A DNA stretch of 64,000 bases from Roridomyces roridus. Lineage: Eukaryota > Basidiomycota > Agaricomycetes > Agaricales > Mycenaceae. This document shows positions 9,861 to 21,523 of the stretch, piece after piece. The position numbers were made by a program, and so were the translations under genes. The notes under the pieces were generated by a model. That model was not told the origin of the DNA, did no database searches, and saw only the letters and a list, made by a program, of their open reading frames with translations. The stretch lies in NCBI GenBank assembly GCA_029378245.1, contig JARKIF010000012.1:1240001-1304000 (forward strand), read 5' to 3'. Positions within the stretch are counted from its first letter, which is position 1; each line of letters opens with the position of its first letter.

Positions 9861-11601
9861 ATGCATCCCTCGCTGCAAATCCGGCAAATTGGGAGCTTGC
9901 CGAGTCCCATAAAGGTCCTTTGCTTTCTCCCTGCCCTGGCGACTTCTCGACTAACACCCATCTCAGGCGCTGGCCACGTCCGCTGCCAGTGGTATCCTGG
10001 CGCATCTACACGAGCTACTCAATGAGCTAGACAAGGCACCCGTATCTCACATAAATCCCTGCATTCCCGCCTTCTACGTCCATCTCGACGTGCAAGACTT
10101 GCCTCATCTCCGTGAAAAACAAAAGACCCGTCCATACACTCACCTCCATCCCGAACCGCCTTGGATGCGCCTTGTTCGCCTTGAGAGCTGTGGGACACAT
10201 TCACAAACATATTGTTCCCGAGGCTCGTGACGAAGTTTGGACGTCTTCCTAGGCCTGGATATAATTTCTCGAGGATGAGATCAACACCAAAAGAGCGCCT
10301 GGGCTGAAACCCACCGCGGATATCATGCGTATGGCCTTCCTGCGCCTCATCTTGGGTTTTTGCCCCGATCCGCGTCCTTCATCCTTCACGTCACAGCCCC
10401 GAATCCGCGAACTCGTAGCTGCGGGGTGGGCGGCCGCCGTGAAAAATCCGTAATTTCACTGGATCCTGCTCACTTGCAATGCCTGTCTTTTTTTCACCGT
10501 AAACTCAGATATGGAAAATCTCATCCACTCACGGGAGATTGTGACTGGTGCTGGGGGCACGATGAACGATCTGGCATCGGTTATCTTGAGGACCATTCGC
10601 CGGGTCATTTCTCGGGCCCACATTCTGTTTTGGTGCATCTGGGGATAACTCTTCTGCATTTCGCAAATCACCCTTCCCTTGCACCTCATCTCGCCTCTCA
10701 CGGTATTGTGGACATTCTTTCCAGTGCCCTGGGTGTGTTCGGCGAATCGGTCAGCAGCAGAATGACCCCCGTGATCTCATGGACCCTTTCACGGCTATTG
10801 GTCTACATGGATATCTTTCCGTGTATGACTCGCGTAAAGGAAGGCCTTGACGGAGGCCTCCTTCGTGCGATCGTGGTCTGTGCAGGCCGTGGGGACGCAA
10901 GGGACTTCGATGACCTTCTGAAACTGCTCTTGCTCTCCGTCATACCCCAAGCTCTCGTGTATCAGTGATCACTCCGTGCTCAGCAATCTGCGTGCCGCCC
11001 TTGACGATGTCGAACCCCTCACGCACAGTGATACATTCCGTGACTCCAAGATCTTTGAAACATGGCAAGTTTTCGTGCAAGTTGCCACCGAGCGGCTTGA
11101 TCTCCTTGAAAAATTCGACCGCGGCGAGATCGGTCAAACGAGAGCCTGTGATTACATTGAGGTGAGTTTTATGTTTGTCTTCGTACTACTGGTCCGGCGT
11201 CTCATTCGCACGTATGTAGTGTACGTCCCCGATCAAAGAGGACGCCGATCTCTTGCGTTGTTCGAGATGCCGCAGCGCGTTCTACTGCTCCAAAGAATGT
11301 CAATCTCAGGACTGGATTCCCGGACACAAAAAGCCTTGCGAATCTCTGCTTCAACGAGAAACGGGTGATTATTACTTATTTCCTCGACCGGCTGCTCGCA
11401 CTGACTTGATGTACTCTCCTTTTTTCAGAGTTAGCCTTCCTCGCACCTGAACTCAAATTCCTCCGTGCCACCCTGAATCACGACTACGAGCACGCCCGCG
11501 CCGACATTACCGCCGTGCATACCCGGGTGCTCGAGACGGAGCCCAACGCGCTCTGCGCCGTCATGATGTTTGATTACTGCCGGGTCGGGGCCTCGCCGTG
11601 A
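9861..11601 (+). pseudogene. MYND-type zinc finger protein, degraded copy
   Basis: This is a distant paralogue of the MYND genes at 18.4-20.5 kb and 23.7-25.7 kb. Exon 1 (9861-9914, MHPSLQIRQIGSLPSPIK) and a 52-bp intron (9915-9966) lead to ALATSAASGILAHLHELL. Recognisable blocks follow: DEVWT...FLEDEINT near 10235, FLRLILGFCPDPRP at about 10340, NDLASVILRTI at about 10565, and LAPHLASHGIVDILSSALGV at about 10680. The MYND finger at 11250-11340 shows CSRCRSAFYCSKECQ and W..GHKKPC. The frame ends at 11601. Between about 10230 and 10460 every frame contains stops that no canonical intron removes, so it is probably a pseudogene. An unusual intron pattern is the alternative. Confidence 0.6.
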
Positions 11602-12134
11602 AAATCATGTGCGGACCGGCGTTCCCTGATGACGAGTTCACGCGGCATCATGGACTGCGTGTGGCGCGTAGCGGTGGGAAGCTCGAGTTGCATGTCATGG
11701 GGTTGAGTGTGGGGCAGTGACTTGTGCTGCCAATGCGCGTTGACTCTGAGGGTTTGGCGGTGACTCATTGAAATATATTGTTGGTTGGCCCTTTTGATTT
11801 TTGTACCATGTTCGTCGTTGGTCCTACATAGATTGGATGACTGGAGCCAATTCATTGGCTCGCGTTTTGCGAGGTTCAATTAATATTGGTTACCGCTTTA
11901 AACATTGGAGAATACAGTAGATACGGAAATTATTAGGGAAAGTATGGAAAGTTGGACCATGTCCTCCGCGAATTATTGATAGGGTATTGTCTCTCGCTAG
12001 CTGTTCCAGCATTCAGCACTCGAACTCCAGAGAATGAAATCCACCTACAAACATCCATTGACCGACTTGGAGTCTGCCAAACATATCGCTGCGGCATCCG
12101 TTCTCGTAATCTAAACGTCCTCAGTGAATCATTT
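11602..12134. other. Intergenic region, no gene seen
   Basis: I find no open frame with homologous-looking content, no repeat shared with the rest of the window and no RNA gene. It holds the 3' flanks of the convergent MYND copy and the small secreted protein gene. Confidence 0.5.
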
Positions 12135-12618
12135 CTAGGGACGGACACACAGAGGACGCACGCCATTAACCAGCCCATTCGCACGTTGCGTGCATCCCAG
12201 TAACATTTTACCCGCGCGAACCAGAACGTCCGTCGGGACGCCCGCAGTATTCGTGTATACACAGCCTAAATTGCAATACAGACATAAATGGCAGTCAATC
12301 AAAGCGGGTGCAACGGACTGACAGCTGGCATTGCAGAATGGTTTGAAGACATCTGTTGCGCCGGCGGCGATGTTGGTCCAATCGGCAGGCGGTGGGCTTG
12401 CGAAGAGGGATTGACAGTCAGAGGCTCTGCAGGAATCGGGGTCGGTTGCGACTAGCGAATAAGGAGAGATGGGCGTACATTGCTGCCTGCGGCGTAAAGC
12501 ATTGAGTGGAGGCATCGGCATCTGAGATGAACGGCGTCTGGGGTGCGATCGGGTGGCTGAACGTGCAGCGGGCGAAGGCGGCTGCGACCAGGAGGAATGC
12601 GACACGGAAGGAGGGCAT
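12135..12618 (-). CDS. Small secreted cysteine-rich protein
   Basis: Two exons are split by a 52-bp intron (12427-12478). The start ATG is at 12618. Residues 1-20 (MPSFRVAFLLVAAAFARCTF) form a clear signal peptide. The mature protein has about 125 residues with cysteines in ASDCQSLF, FCNASCQS, CHLCLYCNLGC and LLGCTQ, suggesting a disulfide-stabilised extracellular fold. It ends VRPLCVRP. A TATA-like TTTATATA stands about 150 bp upstream on this strand. Small secreted Cys-rich proteins of this size in agarics are often effector-like or wall-associated, but I do not recognise the family and assign no function. Codon use and gene shape resemble the neighbours. Confidence 0.75.
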
Positions 12619-12769
12619 ATTTGAAGATGACAACGAAATTCGAGTCGAGAACAAGTGCGAACGATTGGAACTGAAAGAAAAGGGGAAAATGTGAAAGCGG
12701 CCGCCGGGGTGAAGAAGAAGAAGAGAAGAGGCTTCCGGAGTGAAGGGCGGGGAACCAGAGAGTCTTGGG

Positions 12770-12777
12770 TATATAAA
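12770..12777 (-). promoter_or_regulatory. TATA box of the secreted protein gene
   Basis: On the minus strand this reads TTTATATA followed by CCC, about 150 bp upstream of the ATG at 12618. A pyrimidine-rich stretch lies between, as is usual for fungal promoters. Confidence 0.45.
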
Positions 12778-13224
12778 GGTCGCACAGCATCTCAAGATCT
12801 CACGGCCGTGAGCTTTGACAGATTGACTTGAACGACGGCGCGAGCTCGACAGTTGGACATCGGGGCAACCGTAGCACATAGTATACAGGCCTGATTAATT
12901 CCCGGATAGAAACCGTAGTATTCCCTGGCGGGTTGGGGTTGATGAAGGCGGGCCGACGCATGGGACGCAGGCGAATCCAGATTTGATCCAGATTCCAAAC
13001 TCCAGACTCGATATCTAAAAGAAATTATAACTGTTCCTTGTTCTGCGGGTAGGTATGTGAAGTCCGAGTTTCCCATCGTCCAACTCCACGGCGAGTAGCA
13101 TCGGAAAAGGCAACGTGGTGGTCGTTTGGTGGTCGTATTAGACAAGGCCTGTGAGTCATGCGTGATGGTGGTCCGTGCACATCATGATCGGTTATGTAAG
13201 AATCGCCTCTTATCTTCTGCTTTC

Positions 13225-14281
13225 ATGCCGAACCTGCCTCCAGAACTCATTGACGCAATTCTCGAGTCTGTTCCACTCCGCCCGCTTATATACGGGAATG
13301 GAGAGGCCAATTATCTTTCCTCATCTGTAGCCATGACGCTGGGCAACTGCGCCCTCGTCTGCAGAGATTGGGTCTTCCCGAGTCGGCGTATCCTATTCTA
13401 CAGGGTCCATCTTGCGGATAACACCGCGGAGGGTTTCATGGAACTTGTCGATTCCTCATCTTCTACCTTTCTTCCCGTAATCCGGGAAGTGGAACTCGCC
13501 GACGGGGCTTGGACGCGTACCGCACTCCTCTCCAGGATTCTGGGCAAGCTGCATTGCCGCACACACACAGTTATGCTCGTAGTCTTGCCCAAGACTTCCA
13601 CCGAATGGATTCGGCACTATCCCCACCCTGCTACGGTGACACGACTCGAGCTCGCTGATCGCTGGGGGCTTAAACTCAACGAAGCCGCCCGAGTTATCTC
13701 CACTTTTCCTGCCCTCTCTTCGCTCAAAGTTCGAGTACGAAAATTCGAGCATAGTGATACCTCGCCCTCACTCGATCACCAACCCTCTCAAACTCTGTCC
13801 TCCTTCGAGCTGCGCGCATGGAACACGCACACATTCCTCTCCTGGATTCAGAGTGCGCGTCTAGCCATATCCAATCTCACCATCTCTCTCCCGGCCCTTC
13901 GGACGGTCTCGCCGCATGCTGAATCTAGCATTTATTATATCACCTCACTTGGTGCATCCCTGATCGTCCTCCGCTTGCTGATGGCCCACTCAGTAGAGGA
14001 CGCAAACAGTGAGTCTTTGCATTTCAAAATCATTTCGAATAGACACTGATCTTCTCGCAGTCTGTCTATACGAATTCGTCCCCACCGGATTTCTGGGCAG
14101 AAATGCCAACCTTCGCGAGCTCACCATTGAAGGCTTGCCGGCTCAAATGATGGCGATTCTACGCAAGGTCGCTTCACTACCAACCTTGGAATTGCTGTCA
14201 TTGGATGTAGCGGGGGATCCTGAGAGGTGGACGCGCACTGTACCTCCGTCTTCCGTCTGCACACCCCGTGTCAAGAAATGA
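13225..14281 (+). CDS. F-box/LRR-like protein
   Basis: The start ATG is at 13225 (MPNLPPELIDAILESV), the classic opening of agaric F-box proteins: PPEL followed by ALVCRDWVFPSRRILFYRVHL. The rest is leucine-rich with repeated LRELTIEGLP / TLELLSLDV-type strands. An intron at 14009-14060 joins EDAN to ICLYEFVP. The annotated stop at 14281 probably truncates the protein. A further family-like C-terminal segment (LWAELDQILDTRLRSVNRV) is found downstream at 14592-14775, beyond a repeat. F-box proteins act as substrate receptors of SCF ubiquitin ligases; the substrate is unknown. Confidence 0.75.
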
Positions 14282-14382
14282 TGATCTTCCGCCCGGGCCT
14301 CCGTTGACAGTTCCCATCTCTTCTTAGATTCATACCACACTCTACGTATATATACTGCTCATGCTCGCATCTCACCCTCAGT

Positions 14383-14558
14383 CTTTTATCCCACATTGCG
14401 GGTGAACTGAGGGTGAGCACAGCCTTTCACTTTATATATTTTATTTACTTACTTGTATCGTAGTACGTGCTATTCGCGCTATTACAGGTGATTAATATAT
14501 CACTCTTTTATCCCACATTGCGGGTGAACTGAGGTACGTGCTATTCGCGCTATTACAG
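14383..14558 (+). repeat. Duplicated two-part repeat inside the F-box gene tail
   Basis: A 30-bp unit (R1, CTTTTATCCCACATTGCGGG... ending CTGAGG) occurs at 14383-14412 and 14505-14534. A 24-bp unit (R2, TACGTGCTATTCGCGCTATT...) occurs at 14464-14487 and 14535-14558. At the second site R1 and R2 are directly joined; at the first they are separated by 51 bp. All copies look identical, so the event is recent. Confidence 0.85.
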
Positions 14559-14775
14559 ATCTTGACACCCTGATCAAAATCCCCCTCTCTGGGCAGAACT
14601 CGACCAGATCCTCGACACGCGATTGAGGTCTGTCAATCGAGTCAATGTCACCTACTGTGGTGTCAGTCCCGAGCAGTTCAGTTTGCGTGACGCCCCAGGA
14701 TTGCCTTTGCATGCCGCACGAGGGGGCGCGTTGGTTCAGAGCGTGGCGCTGGAACCAAGAGTGTTGCTCTCGTAG
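14559..14775 (+). pseudogene. Detached C-terminal fragment of the F-box gene
   Basis: The frame ending at TAG 14773-14775 reads LWAELDQILDTRLRSVNRV, then a typical end with HAARGGALVQSVALEP. This matches the usual C-terminus of this F-box/LRR family and is in the orientation of the gene at 13225. It is separated from that gene by the repeat and by stops. It could instead be an exon reached by a longer intron. Confidence 0.5.
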
Positions 14776-15347
14776 CGAACTACGTGTTCTGCTTGCTGCC
14801 GGAAGGAGCTACGCGTTCCCGTCGGTCTTTTTACCCTCATCCCTAAATGCATTCAATGATCGTGATTCGCAGAAAAGTTATTGCTATTCGGGCCGCGAGC
14901 CAAAAAAAAACGAGCTTGTGTCGGCCGATATCGTATATGGCAGCTATTCTTGTGTACTACTTTCAACATGGAGCGGTAAGTGCGGTAAATTTGATCCAAT
15001 CTACCCGAGATCACCGACGGGTACGGCATCGCGGCTGGCAACCCAAGTTGCCGCGCTGATACGACGGTGTTGCACCCATGGAAGACAGCAACGCATGTAT
15101 CGACGGAGATCTGACCAGGGCACCAATCCAATTTCGACTCCGCACTGCAAAAGGAAGAAAACGGACAGGCTAAAAATGTAACACCGGAGTCAAGCACTAT
15201 ATTGTTGAGACTTCGGTTCGCCCGCGGAACTTGCACGGAACAGGTTAAAACTACCAGAGAGCCCGGGCGCTCATAGTGTCAAACGTGCGGTACTCCGCGA
15301 TGGTTTACACCATCTGTTTCAGACCGCCTGGGAAAACCGGGGTGGGA
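14776..15347. other. Intergenic region, no gene seen
   Basis: No convincing coding frame. The region ends in the promoter of the following phosphodiesterase gene. Confidence 0.4.
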
Positions 15348-15356
15348 TATATAAAG
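15348..15356 (+). promoter_or_regulatory. TATA box of the sphingomyelinase-like gene
   Basis: TATATAAAG lies about 54 bp upstream of the proposed ATG at 15410. Transcription would start about 30 bp downstream and leave a short 5' leader. Confidence 0.55.
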
Positions 15357-15409
15357 GGTTGCATGGAGCTTTTGTTCTGCCCCACTCCCACTGCTGCCAC
15401 ACCGGGTCG

Positions 15410-18162
15410 ATGGTGGTTTCACTGGGACCCGCGACGTTTACTGCCCCGGGAGCGTTCCCGACGAGCATCTTCAACTCGTACTACAACAACCCGACAGAAA
15501 CCGTTTCTCAGGTTCAGCCCATCATCTCAGACCCTGTCAATGTGAGTAACCTTCGATTTCTCATGAAGAAAGATTGATAATACAACGCAGAATGTGGTCT
15601 ACCCTCTGAGCCTGACGGATCCGGATACCATTCCTCCCATTGACACCCAGGACCCCACGCCTTTACCGCCTCCCGCATCAGCCGAGGCAATCGTCGCCGC
15701 CGCAATCCGACAAATCCAACTAATTGCCTCTCCATCGTTGTCCTCGTCCCCATTCCTGAACAACACCTGCGCAGCCTGCCAAGCCGCGCTCCTCCCCGCC
15801 AAATTCGCATTCCTCGCTGCCCCACAGCTCGGAGCCAACATCTCCGTCGCCCTCTGCGAAACTCTTAACCTCGCCGGCTCGGCCCAGGCGTGTGAGGTTG
15901 GATTTGGGCAATTTGGACTGTCGAACGTGCTGGTGCAGGTGATTTCCAATGCGGATGTGGCGGGGTATGATGGACAGGCGATTTGCTCTACGTTTGGCAA
16001 CGGCGCGTGTCCGAGGCCGGGGACGAGTTCGTTGGATTTGAGTGGCTGGTTTGCAAAGCCGAAGCCTGATCCGTTTCCTGAGCCGAGGAAGCCGAGCGGG
16101 CAGAGGATAAAGGTGCTGCATCTTTCGGACTTTCATATTGATCCCAGTGAGTGGTTCCACTTTTTGCGTCACATATCGAGATGGAATGTCTGTTCTCAGG
16201 ATATAAAACTGGTGCAGAGGCGAATTGCACTTCCGGCTTGTGCTGCCGTGATGGTGCTGTTGCGCAATCGAGCCCGCAAGCCACTTTGAAGCCTGCCCCG
16301 CGCTTCGGGTCGTATCTCTGGCAAGTTTGATAAAATCTACGTCTCTGCCCATTGACTTACATAGCTTGCCCGTAGCGACACACCGTTCTCCCTAGCCCTC
16401 GCGGCACTCGAATCGATTCCTGTACTCACCGGTACGGAAGGCGAGGGCTTCAACTTTACGATCTACACCGGAGATTTGGTCTCGCACGATTCCATGAACC
16501 AACTTTCCCGGGATTATGTTCTGTACACCGAGGTCAGTCCGACGCGCATTGGCAAGCTAGTCAAGTGTTGAGTTCCATACAGACCCTGGTGTATGGTTTG
16601 TTCAAAAAGTCTCTCGGTTCTGGCCCGGTCTATGCGGCGCTGGGCAACCACGACACCCAGCAAAGGTGTTTACCTTCTCCTCCTCGCCTCCGATTTTCTA
16701 ACTCATCCATTGTACAGCGCACAAGACTCGCCGCACTCCCTTGGCGGCAATCTCACCGACCAATTCAGCTGGAACTACGATCACGTCGCGGGGCTTTGGG
16801 AGCAGGAAGGCTGGATCGACGGGCCTACCGCACAACTCGCGCGTGCGAATTACGGCGGGTATATGGTACAACGCGCGGATGGGTTGAGGGTCATCACTTT
16901 GAATACCGACTTTTGGTATACGTGCGTGGCTTTTTCTTTCTTCTACAGTGTGGCTGTGACTGACGCGAGGGTGCAGAGAGAACTTCTTCAACTACTTCAA
17001 TATGACGAACCCGGATCAGTCGGGCATGCTGCGGTTCCTGACCGACGAGCTGCAGGATGCAGAGGACGCGGGTGATAGAGGTGCGGTTCCTTTCGTTCGA
17101 ACCAAGGATTGATTGATTGCACTTGGTGCAGTTTGGATTCTGGGACACGTTCTCAGCGGTTTTAGTGGCGGGGATGGGATCGAAAACCCTACGAATCTAT
17201 GTGCGTGTGTAATCCCTCTTGGAATGTGTTGACGGGCTTATCGCGGAATAGTCTACCAAATGTGCGTGAACGTTCATGACGGAAGATATCGAGCTGACTT
17301 CTCTGCTCTTCCAGCGTCGATCGGTTCTCACCTCATGTCATTGCCAGTAAGCTAATGCGCTGTTCCTCTTTCAAGGAAACCTCCTCAACTCGGTAATAGA
17401 TATCTTCTGGGGTCATTCGCACGAGGATCATTTCCAGGTCCGTCCACGCCTCTAATGCTGTGAACTGTGTCCATTCAACCGACGGCAGATCTACTACGCG
17501 AACAATGGAACGAATATGTCCGCAGAGACGGCGCAGGCCGTTTCATGGGTGGGTGCACTTTTTTTCTCTAGATTTGACTTGTTCTGCAACCTCGGCAGAT
17601 TGGCCCCTCAATAACACCTTTGACCAACTTAAACTCGGGATTCCGGATGTATGAAGTCGACTCGAACGTGAGTGGCTCCACAGGTGTTTTGCGGCAGCTC
17701 ACCCGGTCTTGCACAGACATTCGACATTCTCGACGCATTCACGTGAGTTCCAACCAGCCCTCGTTTAACCTTGTATCTAACACCAAGGTTCAAGTTGGAC
17801 GAGCGACGTATCCTCCTTCCCCGCACTCGACCCCCAACTTGAATTCGGTCCAACCTACGCATTGGAGTACAGCACGCGGGAGATTTACGCACCCTCCGTC
17901 CCCGGATGGGGTCCCAACGACCCACTCAATGCGACGTTCTGGCATCGCGTGACGGAGGCTATGGAGACTAATTCTACGCTTGTGGAGGTGCGCTTTCCAT
18001 TATTTCCTTGTCTCTGATGAAACTCATGGAATCAAGACATTCAACAACTTCTTCACCAAGCAAGCGCCCTTTGGATCTCCGTGTGACGCGGCATGTCAGG
18101 CGCAGCTGATTTGCTTCATGCGTAGCGGCTCGTCGCCGATTGCGTTCCAGAATTGTTTCTAG
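15410..18162 (+). CDS. Acid sphingomyelinase-like phosphodiesterase
   Basis: This is a metallophosphodiesterase of the acid sphingomyelinase family, expected to hydrolyse sphingomyelin or related phosphodiesters outside the cell or in the vacuole. About 16 exons were traced. A saposin-B-like segment (CAACQAALL...CETLNLAGSAQACEVG) precedes the catalytic domain. Metal-site motifs in order are DFHIDP, YTGDLVSHD, LGNHDTQ, ILGHV and GHSHEDHF. The C-terminal region is Cys-bearing (SPCDAACQAQLICFM) and ends FQNCF. Introns include 15542-15590, 16147-16199, 16322-16376 (GC-AG), 16533-16582, 16666-16717, 16922-16976, 17081-17131, 17201-17251, 17262-17314, 17347-17399, 17438-17488, 17549-17598, 17668-17716, 17743-17794 and 17988-18036. 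A 10-nt exon lies at 17252-17261. No strong signal peptide follows the chosen start, so the N-terminus is uncertain. Confidence 0.9.
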
Positions 18163-18414
18163 GTTTAGGTCTTTTTTGTAAATTCTGTTTTCCTCGAATA
18201 CAAAAAGTTTGGATTCTTGGGACAAGGCGGTCGTATTGTAGGTATTTAGCACGTCTATTTGTTCCATTCACGATTTCCGCTTGAACCGTTGCTGGGGTGG
18301 GCACTCAGAAAGGTTCCGCAGCGTCTATGTCTAGGGCCGAGTCTTACGGTAAACAGAACTCTGACGTTATCCTGGCCAGAGACTTATGAAAGGAACAATA
18401 TCGTTGAGGAACAC

Positions 18415-20456
18415 CTAGCAGTAATGAAATTCCGCAGCAGAACTATTTCCGCTGGTCTTTTCAATCAACTCCAGGACGCGAGGCTCCAGCTCTTCATCCT
18501 CCAGTCCCTCTGTTGCCATCCTCGCAATATCCTTCAAACCATCATAAAAGTCGGACGTCGGCGCCCACAGCGGCCAAATAGCATGGAATCTAAAACCTTC
18601 GTTCCCAAAGCGCATGCTATGTGCAACAAGCCGTCCACCAGCGCGGGCCAGCCGCTTCGAGTGCGGCATTCCAATTGCTGCGCAGTCCAGCATAGAATGT
18701 TCCCATACGTTGACTTTCACCGCCCCGCCCGTGTAGTCAAAATCAACATGGAGGGGTGTGTCGGGGTTCTCGCCCATGAAGCGGACCATGGCTATGGCAA
18801 TCGGTACTCGCAGACGGATATAATCCATGCGCGGCAGAATACGAAAAAACAATTTATGCCGGTGAGGGTGGAGACTACTCCGAGATAACGCTGGAGGTTC
18901 CCTGGTTCAATTTGTCTGCAGATAGATCTGAATGGATGCACGGACCGCGAGTGGCTAGATGAAGTCCGCAGTCATCGCGGTGGCCCTCCGTCCAATCAGC
19001 ACGTTGGCATGCCTGTGAACAATATGCGGCGGTCTGGCAGCCTGAACAGCGTCGAAAGTCCTCGCGGTTGGTAGAGACCTTGCCGCACTGCAGTAGATCG
19101 AATGAGCGATACTCAAAGTGTTCTGCTAAATGCGAGACTTGCCTCCAGATGATAACATACCATGAAAGACAATCGACCTCTTGCCTCCCAAGCCTCCAAA
19201 ACTGTCGACCTTTCATCCAACAACGCCTTCAAATCGTTCCAATACGCATACAACCCAGAGCGAGCAAACTCCCCATCACTAGAAAGCGATTCAACCTTCG
19301 CAAAGGCCTTCTTCATCTCCACAATGATTGGGAAAAACACCAACGCCTGCGGCAACACGTCCTCCAGTAGCTTCGGGAAATATTCCGTAACTTCTGGAGG
19401 CGCGGTTTGCATAATGCCTGGTTTAGAACCCCAGAACATTATCTGGTTCAGTAAGCCGGCCTGTAGTGCTTGGTCCACCCACGCATATCCGGGGCGCACA
19501 CACAACATGGTGTGAGGGTCCCAATCACAATGGGGAAGGGTACACCAGAAGGATGTGCTAGCGACGATGGTCCAACGACTCCGAGAGCCAAAACAAGTGG
19601 AGGGATGAGTCCGTGCGATAGAAGGTGGGGCAGGGTATCTGGGGCCACGACAGCCATGGTGGTGTCCAATAACAACGAGTGCCACGGCGCTCGAGAGAGT
19701 GGGGTGTCTCGCAGCGAGATCCATCGTACTTGTCAAGGTGAGGTACAAGGCTTCGTGACCTCCACAGCCGTCCACAAACTCTGATAAATCATCCGGAACT
19801 TCAAGTTTTGAGAGTGCGTTCAGGGACGATGCCATTCCGGTCAACTGCCTAGCGACATCATCGGCGGCGTCGAATGCCTGCAGGTTCCTGGCCCAAGCTG
19901 CCACGATTACCCGACGTAGTCCAGGAGTCGAGACCATAGCTAGTCGAGTAGGCGGGTGCTCACTGGATTTATCACAACTTGAAGCACCGATCGAAAGAAT
20001 AGGGCCGCCTGCGAAGCATCGATGACGTCTTCGGAATATAGGGAAAAGAATTCCATCCAAGCCCATAGGCGAGGCCACAGCTCCGCGCTGGCTGCACGTG
20101 GGAACGTCGGGGCGCGAAGGGAGGTCTCCAGAAACGACCATGTCATCATGGCACTGCTCAAGCCGCACAACACCTTTGTCGGTGTGTCGAGGGAAGGGAT
20201 CAACGAGGGGTCTAGAAGCGCGTAGATGACGGGTAACAGTCCCAGAGTTTGCTCGGCAGCGACTGCGCTAAGCTGGTGGATCGTTATGCTGGAGATGGTC
20301 CCGCTAATCCACGAACCCTGCGAGATTACATTGCGCGCGACCCGCTTTGAGAGCGATGAATTTGAGGGAAATACATAAGGGACTGGACTTTACCTGAAGG
20401 GAGAAGGGTAGCTTGGAAATATTGCGCGGCAAGAGGGCGGGATGAATCGTGGTCAT
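18415..20456 (-). CDS. MYND-type zinc finger protein, copy C1 (two compensating frameshifts)
   Basis: The start ATG is at 20456 (MTTIHPALLPRNISKLPFSLQ) and the stop at 18415. A long helical N-terminal region (LWPRLWAWMEFF, DLSEFVDGCGGHEALYLTLT) precedes a MYND finger at about 19080-18980: CGKVSTNREDFRRCSGC, then YCSQACQRADWTEGH. A conserved tail (FDYTGGAVKVNVW...) ends AEFHYC. The intron before the finger is a GC-AG type. Relative to copy C2, 14 bp are missing near 19675 and 1 bp near 19510. About 55 codons between them are read in another frame, yet the frame is restored. MYND domains recruit protein partners; the role here is unknown. The gene forms an inverted pair with C2, sharing promoter sequence up to the ATG. 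Confidence 0.75.
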
Positions 20457-20980
20457 GGTCAGAAGACAAGCCGTGAGTCGTGAGCGTCACGGTCACACCG
20501 CTAATCTTCCTCCTTCGGGATCATCCAGTTGATACTACATGCCGAGGGTCAAAGCCCTTCGCTTGGGATTTAATGGTCACAAAATCAAACAATCCGGACT
20601 GCTGAAGCCGACCCCAAGGCTGATATAATGCCCATTAACTATATACACCCCCTCCAGGCTCCATAAGTAGTACCCGCAAAAGCAAAAAGGTGCTCCCATC
20701 TCATCCGCGCAGGATCAGGCTGTCCTACCCTTCGCAACAATACCTAACGGATTCAGAGCTTGAGGCTACAATCTTCCCATCTAATTGAACGCGCGAGTCG
20801 GCAATTCAGGGAAGTTGATGTACGACCACTGACCAAGTGGAATATGCCAAATCTGCGCGTCACCCTGAGCGGGAATACCGAATTCAGATCTGGACGTGAG
20901 CCACCGAGTCTCGGACAGGTGTTCAAGTGGTGGTCTGGATTGTCCACGTCGCACCACCACTCCACAGTCGATAGCTGAGC
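20457..20980. other. Upstream region of MYND copy C1
   Basis: The first ~80 bp upstream of the ATG mirror the upstream region of copy C2 (shared CTCACGGCTTGTCTTCTGACC motif next to the ATG). The remainder shows no gene. Confidence 0.45.
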
Positions 20981-20984
20981 CAAC

Positions 20985-21396
20985 TCTTTTTGACCAAGAA
21001 AACGCTCTTTAGATCTCCGTGCGATATCAGAAGCGGCTTATTTGTTTCATGCGTAGTGGCTCGTCGTCCATTGCGTTCGAGATAGATTGTGTTCTCTTCG
21101 AATACAAGTCGGAATTCCCGAATCGTGACAAGGACTGGGCTCCTTAATCCTTTCCTCGAGTACAGGCGAAGACGGTATCTCCCCATGGACAGTGGGCGAC
21201 GGTAACCCCATGGACGGTGACACTGTATCCATTCGTTGCTCCGCTTGCATCGGGCCAGAGGTACACTGCCCCTGGCTGTCGCCGTACTTGGCACTCAAGA
21301 CGGTATAGCGAGCCTCCGCAGGCCAGAGTGCTTCAAGAATATCTCTGCCCATCCTGGCCAGAGCCTTATGGAAAGAGCAAGATCGATAGGAAACAG
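20985..21396 (+). pseudogene. Decayed duplicate of the sphingomyelinase gene 3' end
   Basis: About 410 bp resemble 18035-18410. They keep the last exon (ACCAAG..., TTCATGCGTAGTGGCTCGTCG), a TTCGAATACAA motif matching the 3' flank, and a CCTGGCCAGAGCCTTATGG block matching 18370. The coding frame is destroyed by indels. The orientation is the same as the intact gene. Confidence 0.65.
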
Positions 21397-21523
21397 GATC
21401 CGTGGCCAAAGGGAAGAGTGTATACGATCCGAGATTCCTATTAGATATACAAGGAGATATGGTACGCCTCTCGGGGCTGAGGGCTGAGGACTGGGATGGG
21501 GTGCTGCTGATGACGTCGATCGT

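Noticed and set aside
10019..10210. Minus-strand frame of 63 codons over the MYND pseudogene
   Set aside because: It is antisense to recognisable MYND-family blocks and has no features of its own.
17347..17375. A 29-bp intron in the sphingomyelinase-like gene ending TTTCAAG
   Set aside because: Using the next acceptor (17398-17399, GTAATAG) gives a normal 53-bp intron and the conserved VIANIFWGHSHED sequence.
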